Of a DNA stretch of 64,000 nucleotides, positions 36,247-46,050 are shown one piece after another. Origin of the DNA: Gemmatimonadota bacterium (GTDB lineage Bacteria; Gemmatimonadota; Gemmatimonadetes; Longimicrobiales; Gaopeijiaceae); contig JACQVF010000105.1 of the NCBI GenBank assembly GCA_016209885.1, positions 1 to 64,000 on the forward strand. Reading direction: 5' to 3'. Numbering within the stretch: position 1 is the first letter of the stretch; each line of letters begins with the position of its first letter. Both the position numbers and the translations under genes were made by a program. Under the pieces are notes generated by a model. It saw only the letters and a list, made by a program, of their open reading frames with translations, was not told the origin of the DNA and made no database searches.

Positions 36247-38785
36247 AGAACGTCCGGAGTGCCTCGCGGATCCTGGCCCATGGCGCGCGCACGAGCGGCG
36301 CCTCGGGAAGCGAGTCGAGGAAGACGCGACCGTAGCGGCGGCGAAGGATCCGGTCGTCCAGGAGTACCACGGCGCCGCGGTCAGCGGCGGAGCGAACGAG
36401 CCGCCCGAAGCCCTGCTTCAGGCGAATGGCCGCCAGGGGAACCACGTAGCTCCAGAACGCGCTGCGACCCTTCGCCTCGATGGCCTGGACTCTCGCTTCG
36501 ACGACCGGCTCGGTCGGCACCCGGAAGGGGAGCTTCTGCAGGATCAGCGCGCGGAGCGGATACCCCGGCACGTCCACGCCCTCCCAGAAAGACGTGGTCC
36601 CTAAGAGTACGCCGCACCCCGCGCGCGTGAACTGGTCCACCAGGCGCACGCGGGGGCCGGTCCCCTGCACGAAGAGCGGCCAGTGCCGGCTCGCGCCGCA
36701 CGCCTCGAGAAGCTCCGCGACGCGGCGCAACGCGCGATGCGATGTAAAGAGCACAAACACGCCACCGCCGGTTACTTCCGCCACGTCCGCCACGGCGTTC
36801 GCCGTAGCCTGGTCGAATGGCTCGGTGGGGCCGCGCGCCGCCGGGAAATCGGTGGGCACGCACAGCCGCGTCTGGCTTGCCCAGTCGAAGGGCGAGGGAA
36901 AGAGCGCCTCTTCGACCCGCAACTCGGCGTCAACGAGTCCAAGGCGCTCCTTGAGGAAGTGGAAACTCTTGCGGACGGTGAGGGTCGCGGACGTCAGGAC
37001 GGCGGTATTAACCCGCTCGAAGAATGACTCCCGAAGGATCGGACCCACCTCCACCGGCGCCGCCGCGATCGCCAGGTTCTCCCTTCGCCCCGACGGCCCG
37101 GGGCGTCGCTCGATCCACCGGACGTAGGCGGCCGCATCGTCTCCGGGTGTGAGCACCAGGCGCAGGGCACCGAGTGCTGCGGCCAGCCGGTTCTCCAGGC
37201 TCCGCAGGTCGAGCACCCGCCCCTCAAGTTCGCCATACCACTCCTCGTCCAGTTCGATGCGGGTCCGCAGCTCGGCGAGCTCGTTACGGACCGCGGCCAG
37301 CCCTGCGACGATGGCGGTCAACGGGCCCAGGAGCCGCTCGGCGCCCGGAAGCGAACACAGCTCGGGTGCCTCGAGGCGCAGGACCTCCTGTCCGGCGGCG
37401 GTGAGGAGCGCGTCCAGCACCTCGAAGAACGGCGGCACCTGGGCGCGCGCCCGCTCCGCCGCTGGCCGCACCCGGGTCTCGATCCGATCGAGCAGCTCGC
37501 CCTGCACCGGTCCGCGCCGCCCGGCGCGCAGTCGCTCGTGGATCGCGCTGAGCACACCCCGCCCCTCCCGGTCGACCCGCCCCAGAACACGGTGGAGTCC
37601 GAGACGCGTGACCTCGACGCCGAAATGCGTTGTGGCGGCGTCTTCCAGGTTATGCGCCTCATCCAGGACAACCTGGCGGTAGCCGGGGAGCACGCCGGGA
37701 CCGTCGAAGCTGGCCGCCGTCCGCCGGAGCGCGAGGTCGGCGAACAGCAGGTGGTGATTCACGATCAGGACCGCGGCCGCCGCCGCCTCGCGGCGCGCAC
37801 GCTGGTAGAAGCACTCCTGAAAGTGGGGGCAGCGGGCCCGCAAGCACACGTCTGTGTCGCTCTCCACCTCCTGCCACACCTCGGGCGTAGGTTGGAACGG
37901 GAGATCGCTGAGGGAGCCGTCCTCCGTCATGCGCAGCCACTCCAGGAGCGCCCTGAGCTCGGCGCCCCGGGCGTCGTCGAAGAGGAGCTCTGACCCCTCA
38001 GCCGCAAGCCGGGCCCGGCGAATCGACACGTAGTTGCCCCTCCCCTTCACCAACGCCCACTGAAACGGCTGACCCAAGAGATCGCGCACCAGCGGTAGAT
38101 CCTTGGCGGCAAGCTGCTCCTGGAGATTGATCGTGTTCGTTGAGATGATGGTGCGCTCACCGTTCTTGAGCGCCCACGCCACGCTGGGGAGCAGATAGGC
38201 CAGCGACTTGCCCGTGCCCGTGCCGGCCTCCGCAATGCCGACGCCTCCTGCGTTGTAGCGCTCGGCGACGAAGCGGAGCAGCCGCCGCTGTGCGGGCCGA
38301 TCCTCGTAGCGCGGATGGATAGCCTCCAGCGCTCCGCCCGGCGCCACGAACGCCTCGAGGGCATCCACGTCGAGCCGCTCGACCTGACGCGGCGCCGGCG
38401 GCTCGACCACGACGTATAGCTCCGTGGCCGCATTGTCCACGATGGCCGTGCCGATCCCGCGCTCGTAGAGACGATACGCGACCTCGAGATCGGCATTCGA
38501 CGGCTGAAGCCCGCCCAGCGGGTGGTTGTGCATCATGAGGCAGCCCTCGGGCGCGTCCCGCGCTGCGGCGAGCACGGCCTCGCGATTGCCTCGCGCCACC
38601 GCGCGGGGATCCACGACCTCGCGGTCCGGCGTCACCGTGGCCAGGAAGCAGACCTCACGGCCGCGTGCCCGCTCGATCTCCGCGCGGATCCGCGCCGCGG
38701 CCTCTGTGGTGAGACGGAGCCCGGAAGCCGAATTCGACTCCGGGCCCCCGCGGAGCCCGCGCCCGCTGGTCCCACCCGCGCTCAT
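36230..38785 (-). CDS. JAMM/MPN domain fused to DinG/XPD-type helicase
   Basis: The 851-residue protein joins two domains. Residues about 25-130 form a RadC-like JAMM domain (HNHPLGGLQPSNADL: H86, H88, S96, D99; candidate E44). The rest is an SF2 DinG helicase: Walker A EAGTGTGKS at 186-194, DEAH at 375-378, and late helicase motifs (GTTSFWEGVDVPG, KQGFGRLVRS). Three Fe-S cysteines, C314, C319 and C325, have DinG spacing, but the first ligand in KGRGNYVS is Ser254. Expected role: ATP-dependent 5'-3' unwinding of D- or R-loops. The start ATG overlaps the upstream stop by 4 bp; the stop codon lies in a repeat element. Confidence 0.9.
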   Translation of the reverse strand: MSAGGTSGRGLRGGPESNSASGLRLTTEAAARIRAEIERARGREVCFLATVTPDREVVDPRAVARGNREAVLAAARDAPEGCLMMHNHPLGGLQPSNADLEVAYRLYERGIGTAIVDNAATELYVVVEPPAPRQVERLDVDALEAFVAPGGALEAIHPRYEDRPAQRRLLRFVAERYNAGGVGIAEAGTGTGKSLAYLLPSVAWALKNGERTIISTNTINLQEQLAAKDLPLVRDLLGQPFQWALVKGRGNYVSIRRARLAAEGSELLFDDARGAELRALLEWLRMTEDGSLSDLPFQPTPEVWQEVESDTDVCLRARCPHFQECFYQRARREAAAAAVLIVNHHLLFADLALRRTAASFDGPGVLPGYRQVVLDEAHNLEDAATTHFGVEVTRLGLHRVLGRVDREGRGVLSAIHERLRAGRRGPVQGELLDRIETRVRPAAERARAQVPPFFEVLDALLTAAGQEVLRLEAPELCSLPGAERLLGPLTAIVAGLAAVRNELAELRTRIELDEEWYGELEGRVLDLRSLENRLAAALGALRLVLTPGDDAAAYVRWIERRPGPSGRRENLAIAAAPVEVGPILRESFFERVNTAVLTSATLTVRKSFHFLKERLGLVDAELRVEEALFPSPFDWASQTRLCVPTDFPAARGPTEPFDQATANAVADVAEVTGGGVFVLFTSHRALRRVAELLEACGASRHWPLFVQGTGPRVRLVDQFTRAGCGVLLGTTSFWEGVDVPGYPLRALILQKLPFRVPTEPVVEARVQAIEAKGRSAFWSYVVPLAAIRLKQGFGRLVRSAADRGAVVLLDDRILRRRYGRVFLDSLPEAPLVRAPWARIREALRTFYLPGR

Positions 38786-40140
38786 GTCTTCAGCTTCTTT
38801 TTCTTCGCGGCCGGAAACAGGACGTTGTTCAGAATGAGGCGGTAGCCCGGCGAGTTCGGGTGAAGATCCAGGTCCGTCGGCGGATCGCCGATCTTGTGCT
38901 CCGGGTCCTCGGGATCGTGGCCAGCGAAGAAGGTGAACGTTCCGGCACCCAGCGTCCCGTGGATGTACTTCACCCAGGGGGCGCCTTTCTCCTCCGCGAG
39001 CACGAGCACCCCCGGCTTCAGCCGGTCGCGACGGAATGACGTGGTGAGCCCGTAGAAATCGTCGATCAGGGATTCGTGGCTCTGAGTCAGCATCGCCGGC
39101 ACCGGATCGAACTTCGCGCTGAATGCGAAGAGCGTGAACGCCCCGAGCGGCTGCCGCCACGGCGTGTTCACCTGGTGCCCGTCGATGTCACTGAACGCGC
39201 TGATGGCCGGGTTCGTCTCTACCACCGCAGCGCGAAACGCAAGCGTACGGCTCCAATCCATCTTCTCCGACGCCTGCGGGTCGGGCGGCGTTCCGTCGGA
39301 GAACGGCGCGGCGATGTCGACGGATGCGGCCCCCAGCTCGAGGTCCAGCGTCTCGGTGGCCGAGCACATCGCGAAGAGGAAACCGCCACCCTCCACGTAC
39401 TCGCGGATCCGCTGGGCAACCGCTCTCTTGAGGGCCGGCACGTTCTCAAAGCCCAGCGCCCGCGCCATCTCCGTATTGCGCGCGACCTCCTCCTCGAGCC
39501 AGTCCGCACCGGCGTAGCTGATGTAGAACTTCGAGTACTGGCCGGTGAAGTCCTCGTGGTGGAGATGCAGCCACTCGAAGCGCTTGAGATCGTTCGTGAG
39601 CACTTCCCGGTCCCACACCTTCTCGTAGGGGATCCCCGCGTACGTGAGCGCCAGCGTGACCGCATCATCCCACGGCGTGGTGTTCGGCGGTGAGTAAACC
39701 GCCACCCGCGGAGCCTTCTCCAACGGGACCGCCTCCATGTTTGCGTCCGCGATCAGCGCACGCATCGCCGCGATATCGGCGCCGCTGATCGACTCGATGG
39801 TGACGCCGCGCAGGGCCGCCTCGGTGCGGATCGCCGGCTCGTCCGGAAGAAGGAAGGACCCGCTCCGGTAGTTCAGTAGCCACTCCGCCCGCGCGCCGCG
39901 CTGGAGGGCCCAGTATGCGAGCCCGTACGCCTTCAGGTGGTTCGTCTGCGTACGGTCCATGACCACCAGGAGCCCCTGAGCGCACGCGGAGCGCGGCGAT
40001 ACGGCGAGAATCAGGGCCAGCAAGGACGGCACGACCAGCCCGCGCCGCGCGTCCCACCCCCCGGCGCTTCGCTGACCGCCCTGCGGACGCTCCGGCCGTC
40101 CAGCTCGATTCACAGGGCCGCCATCCGTCACAGGCTCCAT
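38782..40140 (-). CDS. Secreted class-I-amidotransferase-like protein
   Basis: The 452-residue product has a long charged N-terminus and an export signal (about residues 34-54, VVPSLLALILAVSPRSACAQ). The mature part begins GLLVVMDRTQTNHLKAYGLAYW and has a flavodoxin/GATase-like pattern: RVAVYSPPNTTPWDDAV, IREYVEGGGFLFAMCSATE, TLGAGTFTFFAGHDPED. The Cys in AMCSATE sits where an amidotransferase nucleophile might. Similar proteins are sometimes labelled asparagine synthetase B, for which I see no support here. It lies between the TPR gene and the helicase. The start may be internal to the 33-residue N-terminal extension. Confidence 0.72.
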   Translation of the reverse strand: MEPVTDGGPVNRAGRPERPQGGQRSAGGWDARRGLVVPSLLALILAVSPRSACAQGLLVVMDRTQTNHLKAYGLAYWALQRGARAEWLLNYRSGSFLLPDEPAIRTEAALRGVTIESISGADIAAMRALIADANMEAVPLEKAPRVAVYSPPNTTPWDDAVTLALTYAGIPYEKVWDREVLTNDLKRFEWLHLHHEDFTGQYSKFYISYAGADWLEEEVARNTEMARALGFENVPALKRAVAQRIREYVEGGGFLFAMCSATETLDLELGAASVDIAAPFSDGTPPDPQASEKMDWSRTLAFRAAVVETNPAISAFSDIDGHQVNTPWRQPLGAFTLFAFSAKFDPVPAMLTQSHESLIDDFYGLTTSFRRDRLKPGVLVLAEEKGAPWVKYIHGTLGAGTFTFFAGHDPEDPEHKIGDPPTDLDLHPNSPGYRLILNNVLFPAAKKKKLKT

Positions 40141-40147
40141 CCTCTCG

Positions 40148-41983
40148 TCACGACCGGGGAATTCGCCCCCTGAGCCGCTCGAGCTCCCGGCGCGCCTGAG
40201 GAACCACGGCGCTCTGCGGCTGTGTGAGGATGATCCGCTCCAGGAGCTGGATGGCCTCCGTCAACCCGCCGGGTTGCGTGGCCAGGGCCTGGGCCGCCTC
40301 GAGCATCGCTTCCGGGGCCTCCGGCGCCTCCGCGTGCTCGCGCGCGATCCTGCGGCGCAGCTCGAGGGCACGGTCGCCCCGTCCCGCATCCTCGGCAAAC
40401 TGGGCGGCCAGCGCCAACAGCGCCGGTCGGTCGCCCGGCGCCGCGCGGGAGGCCGTTTCAGTCAGCCGCTCCTCGGCGTCGCGGGCTCGGCCCTGGCGAG
40501 CGAGCACCGCGGCCTCCGCCACCGCGCGCCCCGTAGGCGGATCCACGTTGCCGAGGAGTCGGGCCACGGCGATGGCGCTCGTGGCCTGCCCCGGCGGCAG
40601 CCCCTGAGCCGCCTGCAGAAGCTGGGCCCGCCCGCCGGCGAGGTCGCCGATGGCCAGGTGCAGGAACGCACGCTCCCGTGCGCTCCATGGGCCCTCCAAC
40701 CCGGCTAGGATCTCGCGGGCGCGCTCCACCTCCCCGCGTGCTACGAGCCAGCCGGCGATGTCCGCGGCCAGGCGATCCAGCTCCGGGGCCTCCGGGAACT
40801 CACCACGCAGCGTGCCCAGGTCCCGGCCCATCGCTTCGAGATCCTCCTGCCCCAGATCCAGCCGTACGATCGCCACCAGCGCCCGGCGCCGCTCCCCCGA
40901 ACCGCGCTCGGATGTTCCGGCGACCCGGCGATAGGCCTCCACGGCGATCTCCCTGTCGCCCGCGGCCTCGGCCATGGTGGCGATCCGCTGATCGAGCGCC
41001 AGGCGCTCCCCAGCGTGCTGCGCCCCCACACGGAGCTGCGCGTAGGCCCACAGCGCAGCCTGGACCGCGCCTGACTCCTCGGCACGCCGCGCCAGATCCG
41101 CAAAGAAGCCGTAGCGCGCGCGGCCCTCCAGCTCGGTTGCCAGGGCCTCCGCCACCTGGATCGCCCGCGCATTCTGTGCCGTCTCGACGGCGATCTGCGC
41201 CGCCGCGCGGCGGCGCGCCAGCGTCGTCGGCTCGGCCACGAGCGCATCTACGAGCCGGCCGGCCAGCTCGCGATGCTCCTGGCGCAACCCTGCCAGCGAC
41301 CGAAGGACAGACGAGACGTCCCGAGCCTCCTCGCCGAGCGCACGGCTCCATTCCGCGACGCCGCGCTCCGTCTCGTTCGCCCGGATGCGCAGCTCGCCGA
41401 GCTCCACGGCGAGGGCGGTGCTGTCACCCACGGCCGCGCGTCCCCGCTCCAGCACCTGCAGCGCAGTGCGGGCGCCGCCCCGCCGCCCGTAGACGCGGGC
41501 GATCTCGCGGTACGGCTCCTCCGACCTCGGGTCCGCGCGCATCCACACCTCCGCCGCTTCCGTCATCCCGCCCACACTGTCCACCTCCGTCATGATCCGA
41601 AGTTTGAGGAGATGGCCGACGGCGGAGCGCGGCTCCTCGGAAAGAAGCACATCCACAGCCGCCAGTATGCCCCGCAGGTCGCCTCGCGCGCGCAGCACCC
41701 GCTCCAGCGCCAGGATGCCGGCGGGCGAAGCCGGCCGTCGCTCCAGGAGCAGGCGCAGCACGCGCTCCGCTCCCGGGAGGTCGCCCGCCGCCTCCCGCGC
41801 GGACGCCGCCCGCAGCAGCTCCAGCTCCACGTCCGTCACGTCGCGGATGCCGGGCCTCTGCGCCGCGAGGGGCGATGTCGCCAGCGCCGTGGCGGCTAGG
41901 GCCGCGGCGAGAATCCGCGCCGGGCGCGCCGGGAACGCCGCGGGCCCGGCGCACCGGCGCCGGCGTGCAAGGCAGGACATCAT
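40148..41983 (-). CDS. Exported TPR-repeat protein
   Basis: The 611-residue protein has a signal peptide (cleavage near SPLAAQ, about residue 42) followed by helical TPR-like repeats over most of the length, for example AGDLPGAERVLRLLLERRPASP, TEAAEVWMRADPRSEEPYRE and GGLTEAIQLLERIILTQPQS. TPR arrays usually scaffold protein complexes, here probably in the periplasm. The start overlaps the coiled-coil gene stop by 4 bp. It probably works with its operon neighbours at the envelope; the precise role is unknown. Confidence 0.85.
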   Translation of the reverse strand: MMSCLARRRRCAGPAAFPARPARILAAALAATALATSPLAAQRPGIRDVTDVELELLRAASAREAAGDLPGAERVLRLLLERRPASPAGILALERVLRARGDLRGILAAVDVLLSEEPRSAVGHLLKLRIMTEVDSVGGMTEAAEVWMRADPRSEEPYREIARVYGRRGGARTALQVLERGRAAVGDSTALAVELGELRIRANETERGVAEWSRALGEEARDVSSVLRSLAGLRQEHRELAGRLVDALVAEPTTLARRRAAAQIAVETAQNARAIQVAEALATELEGRARYGFFADLARRAEESGAVQAALWAYAQLRVGAQHAGERLALDQRIATMAEAAGDREIAVEAYRRVAGTSERGSGERRRALVAIVRLDLGQEDLEAMGRDLGTLRGEFPEAPELDRLAADIAGWLVARGEVERAREILAGLEGPWSARERAFLHLAIGDLAGGRAQLLQAAQGLPPGQATSAIAVARLLGNVDPPTGRAVAEAAVLARQGRARDAEERLTETASRAAPGDRPALLALAAQFAEDAGRGDRALELRRRIAREHAEAPEAPEAMLEAAQALATQPGGLTEAIQLLERIILTQPQSAVVPQARRELERLRGRIPRS

Positions 41984-44900
41984 CGCTCTGAGGGGGGCTG
42001 CCGGTTGAGGCGTTCGAAATATTCGAGCACCATTTGCCGATGGGCCGGCGTAAGGCGAAGGAGCTCCACGGGGTCAGGCACGGCGTAGCGAACGGTGCCC
42101 AGCGCGCTCTTCTCCACCGGCGGCGGCCGTCGTGGATCGTAGGGCCCCGGTCGCTGCGCCTCGCGCTCCTCCGACCACTCGTCCCTCTCGAGCGTGCGTC
42201 CGGCGTCGAGCAATCGGTGGAACAGCTGGCCCTGCCGTTCCACGGTCTCGCGGTCCAGATCTCCGCGTCGCAGCCGCTGCGCGAGCTCCTCCGCTTCCTG
42301 GGCCATACCCCCAAGGTTGCCCAGCACCTGCTCCGCCGTTTCGGGGCGCTCCGCCAGCTGGGCCAGCTCCTGGCCGATCGCCCGCTGCAACGCCGCAAGT
42401 TGCTCGAGCTGCTGGGCCAGTGCTTCTGCTCCGAGCTGGAGCGGCGCCAGCACACCGGACTGGCGGTAGAGCGCGCCCTGCTGACCTGCCAGCTCCGCGA
42501 GCTGTTCCAGCGCCTCCTCGACCCCCGTGCCCCCTTGGGACTGACCCACCTGGGATCCGTTCGCCAGAGCCCGCAGCGCCACCTCGTTCAGCGCAGCAAG
42601 CGCTGCCTCCGCTTCGGCGCGCGGAACACGGACCGGTCCGGCATCACCCGTCATGGCGGCGAGCGCGTCCTCCAGCGCATCCATCGCCCGGCCAAGAGAT
42701 GCACCCAACGAGCGGTCGATCATGGCCGACGTGCGGGACGCGCGCGCGAGGTTCTCCGCCATCTGCTTCACTCCCTGGAGAACCGCGGCTTCGGTGCCGC
42801 GCACGTCCTCGAGCTGCGACCGCTCGCCCGACGACATGGACTGCATCATGGAGGCCTGAGTGCGCGCCAGCGCAAGTGCGTCGCTGGCGGCGCGGTCCAA
42901 CGCGGTCTGCACCGCCTGCCGCCAGCCGGCCGTCAGATCCGAGCGCGCCTGCTCCAGCGTCCCTGCCGCCTGCCGCATGAGGCTTCCTGCCTCCCGCGCG
43001 CCTGCCTCCGCGCGCTGCGCGTCTCCGCCGCGGGCGCCCTCCGCAGACGCACTCATCGCCTCCCGCGCCTGCTCCGCGAGTTCGCCCGCACGTTCTGCCG
43101 CCGGGCGCTCCGACTGCTCCCCCGCCTGCGCCAGCCGCTCGCTCAGCTCGCGCAGTTCCTCCCGCAGCGCCTCCGCCCGATTCTCCAAGGCGCGCTGCTG
43201 CTCCGCCCGCCGGGCCAGGTCCCGCTCCCCGGCCATCTCTTCCGCCAGCGCCTCCTCCTGCCGCGCCAGCTCCGCCGCCTCTTGAGACGTGGCCCGGAAC
43301 TGCTGCTCGAGCGCGGCACGGCGGAACAGCTCGAGCGCCTCCTCCACCCGGCTGCGCAACGCGTCCTGCTCTCGCGCCAGCGCCTCCAGCGCCGAGCGCA
43401 CGCGCTCGGGATCGAGGTCCGCCAGCGCGTCCGCTACATCCTGTAGCTTCCGGCGCAGCTCGGGGGTCACCACCTCCTCCGCGAGCTTCTGGAGCTCGGA
43501 GAGACGGGCCCGGAGCTCCGGGTCCGTGAGCCCGGCCTCCTCCAGCGCCTGCGCGAGCTCGGCGGCCCCGGCACGGATCGAGTCAAGCTGGGCCAGCAGC
43601 TCCTTCTGTTCCTGGATGGCCCGGCGCACGTCCTCGGACTGCCGGTAGTCCAGCCCCGAAGGCCTCTCTTCGCTGCCCGATCGGGTCCCGGCACCCGGAC
43701 GTGCCGCCGCGTTCGCCCTCGTGGCCGAACCGCGCGCCAGCGCGCTCGTCGCCCGCTGCGCCTGCTCGGCACGCCGGGCCGCGGCCGCCATCTCGTTCGC
43801 GAGGTCGTCCACCGCGCGGCGAGCCTCCCAGCTCAGCTCCGTCAGGTCCGGCAAGCGCAACGCGAATTCCGGCGTGCGCGCGCTCTTCCCTTCCGGCCCG
43901 CTCTCCGCGACCCGGGCGTAATACCGAACCGTGTCGCCCGGCAGCAGCCGCCGGCCGTTCACGTCCAGCACCGGACTCAGCGCCACGGCGGCCGCCCCGT
44001 CCGCCGCGTACTTCTCGACTACGGGCTCACCCCGGTCACCGAACGAGGACACCCGGTAGCTCACGAGCTCCACGCGCTCGAGGCCATAGTCGTCCCGCGC
44101 CCGGATCACCAGCGGCTGCCGGAGCGAGAGCGGCATGACGGTATCGCGGCCGGGAAAGAGTAGCGCGATCTCCGGCGCGGCGTCGCCGGCGATCCGGATC
44201 TGCAACGGGGGGATCGGCGCACCCGGCACCGCGCCGGCTGCGTCCGCGAGCCGCCACTCGTATCGCCCACTCGTCACCGGTGTCCATGCGCCGCGGAAGC
44301 GGGAACCCTCCGCTGCAAACGCAGCCGCGACGGTGCCGCGCGGACCCACCAGCGCGGCGGTGGACACCATGCGGCTCGCGCGTCCGTCAATGCGCAGGCG
44401 CGTGCCCGCCGGGATCTCCAGGAGCGGGATCTCGCCCGCGAACGACTCGGAGGGCCTTCCGCTGTACTGCGGATAAAGGACCTCGACCGTCAGCTCGGCC
44501 AAGAACAGCGGGTCCACGGGCCGAATCCGGAAGATCCGCGTAAACGCGCCGTCCGGCGCGTGCGCCCCGTATTCGATGGCCGCAGTGACGGAGTCGAACG
44601 TGAAGTGCGCGCGGTCACCCACCACGTGCAACGCCCGAACCCGTGCCACCTCGCCCGCCGCCTGCCAGCGGAGCGTGACGCGCTCCCGTCCGGGCGCACG
44701 CACCGTGATCTCCACCCTCGCGCCCCGAGGCACCTCCGCGTCACCGGGCTCGACCTCGAGGGCCGCATAGGCCGGTGCGGAGAAGGCTCGCAGCGGTGCG
44801 AGGAGTCCGCCCCACGCGGTCCGCGCCCGCTGCGGCGCCGTGATCGCCGCCACCGCGACCAGAACGGCGAGCGCCCCGAACGCGGCGGCACCCAGCCGCT

Positions 44901-45363
44901 CCCAGCGCAACAGCACCCGGCCCAGATCCCCGGCCAATACGCCGGTGGCCGTCACGCCGATGCGCGCGGATACCTCGCGCTCCGCCGCCCGCGCGAGCCC
45001 CGGTGAGATGCCGCGCGGCGTCGCGCGCGCCAGCTCGACCGCGCCCAAGAAGGCGCCGTCCGCGAGCCCCGCGGACCGCTCGACCGCCGCAGTCACGCGT
45101 GGCTCCGCCAACCGCGCTGTCCAGACGTGCCACAGGGTCGCGAGCCCCGTCGCCCCCAGCGCCACGACCACCACATCCAGCAACAGCGGCGCGGCTGTCC
45201 CGCTACCCCACCCGTCCCCACCCGCGATGAGCCAGCCGCCGAGCAGGAAGAGCGTGAGCGCGGCCCCAGCCCACAGGGTCAACGCGGACAGTGCGCGCAC
45301 GGCCAGGTACCGCCGCACACGCCCCAAGACGACGTCGGGCCCCGGAAGTGCGGCCACGCTCAC
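41980..45363 (-). CDS. DUF4175-like membrane-anchored coiled-coil protein
   Basis: The 1127-residue protein has two N-terminal membrane helices (about 20-45 and 61-82), a third near 155-180, and Ig/beta-rich extracytoplasmic segments (about 200-500). Roughly 500 residues of Glu/Ala/Arg-rich coiled coil follow (about 540-1040). The layout is that of the DUF4175 proteins found with DUF4159, DUF58 and MoxR genes in Bacteroidota and relatives. Codon bias in the coiled-coil part is strongly GC-rich but the frame is continuous. It overlaps both neighbours by 4 bp. Confidence 0.82.
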   Translation of the reverse strand: MSVAALPGPDVVLGRVRRYLAVRALSALTLWAGAALTLFLLGGWLIAGGDGWGSGTAAPLLLDVVVVALGATGLATLWHVWTARLAEPRVTAAVERSAGLADGAFLGAVELARATPRGISPGLARAAEREVSARIGVTATGVLAGDLGRVLLRWERLGAAAFGALAVLVAVAAITAPQRARTAWGGLLAPLRAFSAPAYAALEVEPGDAEVPRGARVEITVRAPGRERVTLRWQAAGEVARVRALHVVGDRAHFTFDSVTAAIEYGAHAPDGAFTRIFRIRPVDPLFLAELTVEVLYPQYSGRPSESFAGEIPLLEIPAGTRLRIDGRASRMVSTAALVGPRGTVAAAFAAEGSRFRGAWTPVTSGRYEWRLADAAGAVPGAPIPPLQIRIAGDAAPEIALLFPGRDTVMPLSLRQPLVIRARDDYGLERVELVSYRVSSFGDRGEPVVEKYAADGAAAVALSPVLDVNGRRLLPGDTVRYYARVAESGPEGKSARTPEFALRLPDLTELSWEARRAVDDLANEMAAAARRAEQAQRATSALARGSATRANAAARPGAGTRSGSEERPSGLDYRQSEDVRRAIQEQKELLAQLDSIRAGAAELAQALEEAGLTDPELRARLSELQKLAEEVVTPELRRKLQDVADALADLDPERVRSALEALAREQDALRSRVEEALELFRRAALEQQFRATSQEAAELARQEEALAEEMAGERDLARRAEQQRALENRAEALREELRELSERLAQAGEQSERPAAERAGELAEQAREAMSASAEGARGGDAQRAEAGAREAGSLMRQAAGTLEQARSDLTAGWRQAVQTALDRAASDALALARTQASMMQSMSSGERSQLEDVRGTEAAVLQGVKQMAENLARASRTSAMIDRSLGASLGRAMDALEDALAAMTGDAGPVRVPRAEAEAALAALNEVALRALANGSQVGQSQGGTGVEEALEQLAELAGQQGALYRQSGVLAPLQLGAEALAQQLEQLAALQRAIGQELAQLAERPETAEQVLGNLGGMAQEAEELAQRLRRGDLDRETVERQGQLFHRLLDAGRTLERDEWSEEREAQRPGPYDPRRPPPVEKSALGTVRYAVPDPVELLRLTPAHRQMVLEYFERLNRQPPSER

Positions 45364-46046
45364 GGGGCCACCTGCGCAAGGGCATACACAAAGAGGTTGA
45401 TCCCCATTCGAATCGCCTGCTCGCGAATGTGCGGCGGATCCCCGTGCACCTCCGGATCCTCCCAGCCATCGCCCAGATCCGACTCGTAGCTGTAAAAGAG
45501 GATCATGCGACCGGAATGGAAAACCGCGAACCCCTGAGGCGGCTTCCCGTCGTGTTCGTGGATCTTCGGGAGTCCGTCCGCGAACGGATAAAAGACTCTG
45601 TAGACGGCGTGATCCGCGGGCAACTCCACCAGCTCCTTGTCCGGAAAGAGGAGCCGCACCTCACGCCGGAGGCTCTCGTTCATCCCGTAGTTATCGTCCG
45701 CGTGCAGGAACCCGCCGCCCAGGAGGTACTCGCGCAGCGCCCGCCGCTCCTCCGGCGTGAAGCTCACGTTCCCGTGCCCCGTCATGTAGATGTAGGGATA
45801 ATCCCGGAGCGCCGGGTCCAGCGGCGTCACCACGGCCTCAGCCCGCGCGACCGCTAGCCCGGTGCGCTCCGCGATCGCCGCGAGCAAGTTCGGTAGCGAA
45901 GAAGGATTCGCGTACCAGTCGCCGCCGCCGCCGTAGTGCAGCCGCCCGATCGTGAGGAGCGTATCCTCCGGCGGAACAGGCGGCGGCATCGAGCCGGCCG
46001 CCAGCGGCGCGGCTACCAGCACCAGGGAGATGAGCGCACACGGCAT
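45360..46046 (-). CDS. DUF4159 domain protein
   Basis: Exported protein of 228 residues with a signal peptide (MPCALISLVLVAAPLAAG) and a DUF4159 body: YPYIYMTGHGNVSFTPEER, LREYLLGGGFLHADDNYG, ELPADHAVYRVFYPF. The fold is GATase-like and probably binds other envelope proteins; no catalytic role is known to me. The ATG at 46044-46046 lies 4 bp from an inverted-repeat element (46051-46255), so its ribosome-binding region and any promoter must come from the element. The frame also runs open through the element, but that part is repeat DNA. Confidence 0.88.
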   Translation of the reverse strand: MPCALISLVLVAAPLAAGSMPPPVPPEDTLLTIGRLHYGGGGDWYANPSSLPNLLAAIAERTGLAVARAEAVVTPLDPALRDYPYIYMTGHGNVSFTPEERRALREYLLGGGFLHADDNYGMNESLRREVRLLFPDKELVELPADHAVYRVFYPFADGLPKIHEHDGKPPQGFAVFHSGRMILFYSYESDLGDGWEDPEVHGDPPHIREQAIRMGINLFVYALAQVAP

Positions 46047-46050
46047 CGTG

